A DNA stretch of 6,585 nucleotides, taken from assembly GCA_030609605.1 (NCBI GenBank), contig JAUWBY010000128.1, positions 1-6,585 of the forward strand. Direction: 5' to 3'. Shown here piece by piece: positions 1 to 3,923 of this stretch; positions within the stretch are counted from its first letter, which is position 1; the number at the start of each line of letters is the position of its first letter. Under the pieces are notes generated by a model, which was not told where the DNA came from, searched no databases, and worked only from the letters and a program-made list of their open reading frames with translations. This stretch comes from Candidatus Eiseniibacteriota bacterium. GTDB lineage: Bacteria > Joyebacterota > Joyebacteria > Joyebacterales > Joyebacteraceae. A program made the position numbers and the translations under genes.

Positions 1-192
1 GACAGCGACCGGAGATAGTCCTCTCCCAATGCACGCAGCCTTGATGCTCAAGAGCTCATCCACCCAGAGACTCTGCGCACCTATTCCATGGAAACGCAGA
101 AGCCCACCGAGTGCGACAACGGCGGCAAGAGGAAGAAACCCAGAAGCCGAGCCTGAGCGCTTCCCTGTTCTGTCAGTTGTTCGACCCACCAT
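1..192 (-). CDS. GT-C (family 39-like) membrane glycosyltransferase, N-terminal part
   Basis: The first 64 codons of a gene that runs off the left edge. From the ATG at 192-190 the frame is open to base 1. It encodes a basic N-terminus (MVGRTTDRTGKR), a hydrophobic first membrane segment at about residues 19-33, then SLWVDELLSI at 41-50. A first transmembrane helix followed by a W-x-D-E segment is typical of ArnT/PMT-like GT-C enzymes, where the Asp of the first periplasmic loop is catalytic (here Asp45-Glu46). These enzymes transfer a sugar from a polyprenyl-phosphate carrier on the outer face of the inner membrane. The start is supported by a consensus promoter at 281-253 that leaves a leader of about 54 bases. 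The Shine-Dalgarno is weak (GGGA, 5 bases before ATG). Family call rests on 64 residues only, so the exact acceptor and sugar are unknown. Confidence 0.72.
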   Translation of the reverse strand, partial: MVGRTTDRTGKRSGSASGFLPLAAVVALGGLLRFHGIGAQSLWVDELLSIKAACIGRGLSPVAV

Positions 193-206
193 CCGAGTCC
201 CGGTTC

Positions 207-245
207 TGCTACCCAGTCAGTGAACCGACGGGGCCTACGGTAGCA
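207..245 (-). other. Hairpin in the 5' leader of the GT-C gene
   Basis: On the minus strand TGCTACC (245-239) is perfectly complementary to GGTAGCA (213-207), with a 25-base loop. It would form at the very 5' end of the transcript predicted from the 281-253 promoter and ends 14 bases before the ATG. It may stabilise the mRNA or affect initiation; a chance 7-bp stem cannot be excluded. Confidence 0.3.
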
Positions 246-252
246 ATTAGGG

Positions 253-281
253 AGTCTATTCGAGTGCGCGTACACTGTCAA
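253..281 (-). promoter_or_regulatory. Sigma70-type promoter for the GT-C glycosyltransferase
   Basis: Minus-strand TTGACA (281-276) is a perfect -35 box. A 17-base spacer follows, then TAGACT (258-253), which matches the -10 consensus at four of six positions including the key first T, A and last T. Transcription would begin near 247. It sits between the inverted repeat that follows the sugar transferase and the GT-C start codon, exactly where a new transcription unit would need a promoter. Confidence 0.62.
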
Positions 282-298
282 CGCAAACCAATCTTGAC

Positions 299-367
299 AA
301 AACACGGGAATCCGGCAGCGTTGCGGTGTGAGTAGGGATTGCTCGTGACGCACCCGCTGCCGGATCC
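299..367 (-). terminator. Long inverted repeat, probable terminator after the sugar transferase
   Basis: Arms 367-355 and 320-308 pair over 13 bp in minus-strand RNA: 11 perfect GC-rich pairs plus one G-U and one G-C pair. The loop is 34 bases. The arms are followed, after five bases, by TTTT (302-299). The G-U wobble is a mismatch if the plus strand is read, which favours a minus-strand RNA. It lies 44 bases after the sugar transferase stop. The long loop and the short, offset T-run make it imperfect as an intrinsic terminator; an mRNA 3'-end stabilising hairpin or a dispersed repeat are alternatives. Confidence 0.5.
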
Positions 368-410
368 TTGATGTCTTAGCACAGCACCTGATTCCTCGAG
401 TCAGTTCTTT

Positions 411-1103
411 CTAGTACGCTCCCTTTCTCATGAGCACAGCCGGCAATGTTCTGGCGAGGATCCTCAAATCCATCGCCAGCGACTGCCGTCTGATGTAGTC
501 GATGTCCAGCCTCATCCATTCCGTGAACCCGATGTGGTTCCTGCCACTGATCTGCCATAGGCACGTGATCCCGGGGAGCACCGACAGTTTCTCGCGCTGC
601 CAGCCTTCGTACTTCTCTACTTCGCCGGGAAGCGGGGGGCGCGGACCGACCAAGCTCATATCGCCCTTGAGGATATTGATCAGTTGTGGAAACTCGTCGA
701 AACTTGTTCTCCTCAGGAAACAACCGATGCGCGTTATGCGTGGGTCGTCACTGATCTTGAAGACTGGGCCATCGAGTTCGTTGAGGTGCATGAGTGTGTG
801 CTTCTGCGCCTCAGCATCTACCACCATAGATCTGAACTTCAGAAACGCGAACTCCCGACCATCCTTCCCGACGCGCGACTGGCTGAAGAGCACGGGGCCA
901 CGCGAGTCGAGCTTGATCAGAAGGGAGATCACCAGAAAGAAAGGTGAGAGCAGAATGAGACCGGCAAGGCTTGCGATCACGTCGAAAGGCCGCTTCACGA
1001 ACCGTCTATAGATCTCGCCGCGCACCAGGCTGTCCCGCTCGACATCGCCCCGCGTGAGTTCTTCGATGGTTCCATATCCGAATCGTTCATCGACGAAGTA
1101 CAA
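411..1103 (-). CDS. Polyprenyl-phosphate sugar-phosphate transferase (monotopic phosphoglycosyltransferase)
   Basis: Transfers a sugar 1-phosphate from a nucleotide sugar to undecaprenyl phosphate at the inner membrane, the first step of O-unit or exopolysaccharide synthesis. The 230-residue product is nearly all catalytic domain: KRPFD at 37-41, a re-entrant membrane hairpin at about 42-64 with a Ser-Pro kink (53-54), FLKFRSM at 88-94, then DDPRITRIG (119-127) and RRTSFDEFPQL (131-141), whose Asp136-Glu137 match the catalytic Asp-Glu pair of PglC-type enzymes. VGPRP (152-156) and PGITCLWQISGR (177-188) complete the signature. Unlike WbaP/WcaJ-type enzymes of about 460 residues, it has no N-terminal membrane and Rossmann region. 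The start is TTG with GGGAG seven bases upstream; the frame stays open for another 17 codons to a TAG at 1157-1155 but contains no ATG, GTG or TTG there. The specific sugar cannot be predicted. Confidence 0.93.
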   Translation of the reverse strand: MYFVDERFGYGTIEELTRGDVERDSLVRGEIYRRFVKRPFDVIASLAGLILLSPFFLVISLLIKLDSRGPVLFSQSRVGKDGREFAFLKFRSMVVDAEAQKHTLMHLNELDGPVFKISDDPRITRIGCFLRRTSFDEFPQLINILKGDMSLVGPRPPLPGEVEKYEGWQREKLSVLPGITCLWQISGRNHIGFTEWMRLDIDYIRRQSLAMDLRILARTLPAVLMRKGAY

Positions 1104-1110
1104 AGCTCTA

Positions 1111-1115
1111 CTCCC
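1111..1115 (-). promoter_or_regulatory. Shine-Dalgarno deciding the TTG start of the sugar transferase
   Basis: Minus-strand GGGAG at 1115-1111 lies seven bases before TTG (1103-1101). The alternative GTG at 1025-1023 (Val27) has no clear Shine-Dalgarno, so TTG is preferred. A small hairpin (CGAG 1134-1131 with CTCG 1125-1122) stands just upstream. Confidence 0.55.
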
Positions 1116-1169
1116 ATCATGCGAGCACGTCTCGATGTCTTTCCGCCGGCTTTCCTATCGTTCCTGCTG

Positions 1170-1185
1170 CGCCAGGACTGTGCCT
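1170..1185 (-). promoter_or_regulatory. Possible sigma54 (-24/-12) promoter
   Basis: Minus-strand AGGCACAGTCCTGGCG keeps the invariant GG (-24) and GC (-12) of RpoN promoters with the required 10 bases between them, and the GGCAC block is intact. The preceding T, the G after GGCAC, the second T of TTGC and the last base deviate. It lies between the terminator at 1238-1202 and the sugar transferase start, where a dedicated promoter would be expected. A short degenerate match like this can occur by chance, and no activator site was recognised. Confidence 0.2.
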
Positions 1186-1201
1186 TGGTCAAGACCGGCA
1201 T

Positions 1202-1238
1202 ACAAGAAAGACCGGGTGTCTCACTGGGACACACCCGG
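1202..1238 (-). terminator. Intrinsic terminator hairpin upstream of the sugar transferase
   Basis: In minus-strand RNA CCGGGTGT (1238-1231) pairs perfectly with ACACCCGG (1219-1212) around an 11-base loop; a register with extra inner GTGTC/GACAC pairs and a small bulge is also possible. The 3' arm is followed at once by TCTTTCTTGT (1211-1202), a U-rich tail. It lies 98 bases before the sugar transferase start and about 193 bases after the promoter at 1466-1438, so it could stop transcripts of that promoter and of the upstream operon. Confidence 0.7.
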
Positions 1239-1431
1239 CCGGAATTCGTTAGGTTCTTCATCAGCCAAGGGCGAGTCCCGTCTGACACAAACGACAATAC
1301 CCCGCTCGTTGCGGATGGCATGCCCATGCACGTTACTCAATGCACTGTCAGACTTGAGAAAAAGCCCTTAGCAATGGTGCGATGCGAGTCCTTTCGCGCT
1401 TGGAATCGGCCCTTCTTCTATCCTGACCTTC
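1203..1431 (-). ncRNA. Candidate structured leader RNA or small RNA
   Basis: This is the segment between the predicted start site of the 1466-1438 promoter and the terminator U-tract, about 229 bases with no convincing gene. Two nested long-range stems can form: 1372-1364 with 1272-1264 (9 bp, one G-U) and, inside it, 1353-1346 with 1287-1280 (8 bp, perfect). The enclosed part can form two adjacent small hairpins, ATGG 1327-1324 with CCAT 1318-1315 and CCGC 1314-1311 with GCGG 1305-1302. A 4-bp hairpin (1397-1394 with 1387-1384) lies upstream. A closing stem, an internal loop, a second stem and a branched tip followed by a terminator resemble a riboswitch or attenuator, but I could not match it to a c-di-GMP, cobalamin, TPP, SAM, c-di-AMP or other consensus I know. 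A free small RNA is equally possible. Confidence 0.4.
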
Positions 1432-1437
1432 AATGCC

Positions 1438-1466
1438 AGTGTATCACAAGCTTTGTCTGATGTCAA
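1438..1466 (-). promoter_or_regulatory. Strong sigma70-type promoter just after the DHS-like gene
   Basis: Minus-strand TTGACA (1466-1461) is a perfect -35 box, followed by a 17-base spacer and TACACT (1443-1438). A TG one base before the -10 (extended -10) adds to the match. Start of transcription would be near 1431. The -35 begins 10 bases after the stop codon of the upstream gene, and the next start codon is over 300 bases away, so the promoter serves either a long leader for the sugar transferase or a separate small RNA. Confidence 0.7.
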
Positions 1467-1476
1467 CATCTATTGG

Positions 1477-2439
1477 CTATCGCGTCGTGCCCCGCTCGAT
1501 GCCCCGGGTCACCGCCGCCCAGAAGAGCGGGAAGAGAAGTTCATGACGACCTCTAAGTGCAATCCCTGTGCCGCGATAGGCTGTCGGCCTCCTGACAACA
1601 TTGGTGAGCGCTCTGTAGGGCTCGTTCATGTCCATCGAGATCGCGGTCAGCTCCCCATCTACGAATCCGAGATTTCGCGCTACTGAGAGCGCCTTCAGAA
1701 ACACTTCCGGCAGAATGACTGCGGAACCAATATTGAGAACGCACCCGTCCCCCAACTCACCAACCACACGCGCCAGGATCCGGAAGTCCCGGAGACTCGC
1801 CTCTCCGATCGCTGCGCCGTCCGCAGATGCGTGCTGATGAATGATGTCGGTCCCCATACCGACGTGCACGGTTGCGGGTATCTTGAGCTCGTACGCACGA
1901 CCGAGTATGCTGGCGTCAAGATGCGGGCCGCGGTCGCCGACGATGCGCTCTCCAATGCTCTCACCGAAACCGGCTCCCCGCTCCACTCCCTCCAGTATCG
2001 CGCCATTGATACCGTCCGCAGTATCGGCGCACATACCGAAGCTCCCGTCCTCCAGCCCTGCAGCGACATCTTCCGACGTCACACCCCACATGGCGATTTC
2101 GTAGTCGTGGATGGCGCAAGCTCCGTTCATCGCAACGGCCGTCACAACGCCGCGTTCCATAAGATCGATCAGGAGACGACTCAGCCCGCACTTGATGAAG
2201 TGCGCGCCGAACATCGCGAGTCCTGGTCGTCCCGCGAGTCCCGAGGAAGCGACGGCAGCCACCGCCGTCTTGAAATCGGCACCCGCGAAGATTCCGGGAA
2301 TCATGGAGAGGAGACCATCGATCTCCGGACCGGGTTCGACGGGATGCACGAAGCTGTCCACATTGACTGTGCCACCCCGTGCCTCTATCGAGACTCTGTT
2401 GAGCTTCGTCAGATCGACTTCCGGAAAGCGTGATGACAT
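1477..2439 (-). CDS. Deoxyhypusine synthase-like (DHS-fold) protein of unknown function
   Basis: A 320-residue soluble protein with no signal peptide. Its sequence follows the order of deoxyhypusine synthase: a GLSRLLIDLMERG segment (about 84-96) leading into GACAIHDYE (about 105-113), comparable with the G-A-N-L-x-H-D region of DHS; a Gly-rich IPATVHVGMGTD segment; NIGSAVILPEVFLKA before residue 250, comparable with the GGGVPKHH region; and a C-terminal LLFPLFWAAV resembling LVFPLLVAE. The DHS active-site stretch with S-G-A-R-P-D-E-A and W-G-K is not recognisable, and the last 71 residues contain no lysine, so the enzyme-lysine intermediate of DHS is unlikely. Function is unknown; the alignment is from memory. 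Start: AAGGAGGT lies three bases before ATG and overlaps the stop of the DUF3108 gene nine bases upstream, so the two are co-expressed. It is the last gene of the operon. Confidence 0.8.
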   Translation of the reverse strand: MSSRFPEVDLTKLNRVSIEARGGTVNVDSFVHPVEPGPEIDGLLSMIPGIFAGADFKTAVAAVASSGLAGRPGLAMFGAHFIKCGLSRLLIDLMERGVVTAVAMNGACAIHDYEIAMWGVTSEDVAAGLEDGSFGMCADTADGINGAILEGVERGAGFGESIGERIVGDRGPHLDASILGRAYELKIPATVHVGMGTDIIHQHASADGAAIGEASLRDFRILARVVGELGDGCVLNIGSAVILPEVFLKALSVARNLGFVDGELTAISMDMNEPYRALTNVVRRPTAYRGTGIALRGRHELLFPLFWAAVTRGIERGTTR

Positions 2440-2442
2440 GCG

Positions 2443-2450
2443 ACCTCCTT
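2443..2450 (-). promoter_or_regulatory. Consensus Shine-Dalgarno of the DHS-like gene, overlapping the upstream stop
   Basis: Minus-strand AAGGAGGT (2450-2443) shares its first two bases with the TAA stop of the DUF3108 gene. Spacing to ATG is only three bases after the final T, slightly short but within the working range. Confidence 0.7.
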
Positions 2451-3342
2451 AGGGAAACTGCGATCGGATGTGCTCCGCGTGCTCGTAGCTCCTGAGAACA
2501 GCGGATATGGAACCAATGGCGATCTTGCTTTTCATGAGCACCGGCATGTGAACTTCATCATCGGTCATCCAGACCCACAACCTCCCCTTCTGACTGAAGA
2601 GCCCACCCGTTCGCATCACCGGCTCCACAACGATGCAGTCGAACTCTCCAGCCGGGACCTTCACCCGCTCGCGGCGCAGTACCTTGATCTCGAGCGGGTA
2701 GTTCTTCTTGTCGGCATGGTTCTCGATAGACACGGAACTGCCGACCTCAAGTTTCATCATTCTCACATAGTAGAGCGACGACAGTATGTCCTGCGCATTG
2801 AGAGCAAGCGGCACGATGCGCCCCTTTTTCGGGTAGATGGCGATGTGCCGGTCGTGGTCGAACAGTATCAGATCGTGGGCACGAAAGTTGCCTTCGCTGA
2901 GGTGCTTCTCAAACTTCCTGGACACCATCTGCCGGGCATCAAGCAGCGATTCCGCAACGTCCCTGACAGGGAAAAAAGCGGATATGAATGAGTTCGACTC
3001 CGCGATGGAAACGATGCGGTAGCAGGGGTAACCACGGTGCCACACCATCTCCGGGATGCTCATCACGGCCGTCCCGCCGTGCACGAAACCGTACTTGATA
3101 TCGAAGACCAGCCGTTCCCCTATGCCGAACGGTGGCGTCGTCGGCTCGCAGTTCGCCACAAGGGCTGTGGGTACCACACTGCTATCGACCGCTCCACCCG
3201 CAGGCAGAGGTGCCCACAGCACGGCGAGCGAAGTCATCAGAGCGATGAGCACGGGCAGCGCCATCCAGCCGGAGGTCACCACCCTGACGACGATGGGAGT
3301 CCGGGTGACGGCCGCAGCGCATTTGTGTTCCCGCCTTGTCAT
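2449..3342 (-). CDS. DUF3108 domain-containing envelope protein
   Basis: A 297-residue protein with an N-terminal hydrophobic segment at about 26-45 after a basic stretch, consistent with a long signal peptide (possible cleavage near PAGGA, residue 51) or an anchor. The rest is the periplasmic DUF3108 domain: GIGERLVFDIKYGFVHGGTA (73-92), AESNSFISAFFPVRD (114-128), LDARQMVSRKFEKHLSEGNF (134-153), SSLYYVRMMKLEVG (188-201), a basic VLRRERVKVPAGEFD block (221-235), then WMTDDEVHMPVLMKSK (258-273) ending in IAIGSISAVL. This order is characteristic of the family, whose function is not established. The ATG at 3342 is chosen because it overlaps the gmhB stop as ATGA and has GGAG five bases upstream. 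An ATG at 3369 would add nine residues but lengthen the overlap. The location among LPS genes suggests an outer-envelope role, by inference only. Confidence 0.88.
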   Translation of the reverse strand: MTRREHKCAAAVTRTPIVVRVVTSGWMALPVLIALMTSLAVLWAPLPAGGAVDSSVVPTALVANCEPTTPPFGIGERLVFDIKYGFVHGGTAVMSIPEMVWHRGYPCYRIVSIAESNSFISAFFPVRDVAESLLDARQMVSRKFEKHLSEGNFRAHDLILFDHDRHIAIYPKKGRIVPLALNAQDILSSLYYVRMMKLEVGSSVSIENHADKKNYPLEIKVLRRERVKVPAGEFDCIVVEPVMRTGGLFSQKGRLWVWMTDDEVHMPVLMKSKIAIGSISAVLRSYEHAEHIRSQFP

Positions 3343-3923
3343 CGCTTCTCCATATGGTTGAGTATCCATGAAACAGCCGCACCGATATCGACTGCGACGT
3401 GATCGACCTCAAGTCCTCGCTCGCCGAGAACCGCCCGAGTCTCGCAGCCCTTTCCGGTCAGCACGAGTACACCAGTCAGTCCGGCGCGTCTTGCGAGCTC
3501 GATGTCCGTCACTTGGTCTCCTATCATATAGGAAGTCGTGACGTCGATTCCCATGTCACGCGCCGCCTGTTCGAGCATCCCCGTGTGTGGCTTCCTGCAG
3601 GAATCGTCGCGCGCGAATCGCGCCACGCGCGCGCCGAGAAGATTGGGACAGTAGTACGCAGCATCGAGGAATACGCCTTCTCCTTCAAGGAGCTCCTCGA
3701 GACGACTGTGGACAGCCGCCAGATCTCCTTCAGTCATCAGCCCCCTGGCGACGGCAGACTGGTTACTGACTACGACGGTGCAAACACCTGCGTTGTTCAG
3801 GGCTCCGACCGCGCGGCCGGCCCCGGGTATGAGTTCGAGTTCACCCGGACGAGTGATGTAGCTCCGCTCAACGGTCAACACACCGTCTCTGTCGAGAAAC
3901 ACCGCAAGTCTATCACGCGACAT
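3339..3923 (-). CDS. gmhB: D-glycero-D-manno-heptose-1,7-bisphosphate 7-phosphatase (HAD family)
   Basis: Removes the 7-phosphate of heptose 1,7-bisphosphate in the cytoplasm, on the way to ADP- or GDP-heptose for LPS core or surface glycans. The 194-residue length matches the family. HAD motifs are all present: FLDRDGVL with nucleophile Asp11 and acid/base Asp13, SNQS with Ser53, RKP with Lys111, and GDQVTD with Asp136 and Asp140. ARGLMTEGDLAAVH and HTGMLEQAARD also fit. The zinc loop is unusual: of the four ligands known in E. coli (Cys92, His94, Cys107, Cys109) only Cys92 and Cys109 remain; 94 is Asn and 107 Asp. The histidinol-phosphatase domain of HisB is the nearest alternative, but the sequence and LPS context favour GmhB. 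The frame is open further upstream; the start at 3923 is chosen because GGAGGT lies five bases before it and the HAD motif starts nine residues later. It overlaps the ligase gene by 11 bases. Confidence 0.88.
   Translation of the reverse strand: MSRDRLAVFLDRDGVLTVERSYITRPGELELIPGAGRAVGALNNAGVCTVVVSNQSAVARGLMTEGDLAAVHSRLEELLEGEGVFLDAAYYCPNLLGARVARFARDDSCRKPHTGMLEQAARDMGIDVTTSYMIGDQVTDIELARRAGLTGVLVLTGKGCETRAVLGERGLEVDHVAVDIGAAVSWILNHMEKR
3348..3351 (-). promoter_or_regulatory. Shine-Dalgarno deciding the DUF3108 start
   Basis: Minus-strand GGAG at 3351-3348, five bases before the ATG at 3342-3340. That ATG shares bases with the gmhB TGA (3341-3339), the usual arrangement for translational coupling. 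Confidence 0.65.

Noticed and set aside
294..322. Plus-strand TTGACA at 294-299 as a rightward promoter
   Set aside because: At 16-18 bases spacing there is no -10-like hexamer, and no plus-strand gene follows.
81..353. Minus-strand open frame of 90 codons across the inverted repeat and the 281-253 promoter
   Set aside because: It starts with GTG inside the hairpin, crosses the promoter and overlaps the better-supported GT-C frame.
502..1011. Plus-strand open frame of 169 codons opposite the sugar transferase
   Set aside because: The minus strand in this interval carries the full catalytic signature of the transferase; the plus frame has no recognisable motif.
995..1327. Minus-strand open frame of 110 codons across the terminator and the 5' end of the sugar transferase
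   Set aside because: It runs through the terminator hairpin and far into the transferase in another frame, has no Shine-Dalgarno and resembles no family.
1384..1391. Repeated GGACTCGC (1391-1384 and 1278-1271; GGACTCG also near 200-194)
   Set aside because: Short repeats at irregular spacing and varied positions relative to the promoters; no further copies or symmetry to suggest an operator.
1203..1431. c-di-GMP (GEMM) riboswitch suggested by a CGAAAG-like stretch near 1396-1391
   Set aside because: The other conserved blocks of the GEMM aptamer and its receptor helix are absent, so the resemblance is limited to a few bases.
1831..2433. Plus-strand open frame of 200 codons opposite the DHS-like gene
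   Set aside because: Its composition (many His and Arg, no domain) is that of an antisense shadow, while the opposite strand carries a gene with consensus Shine-Dalgarno and operon context.
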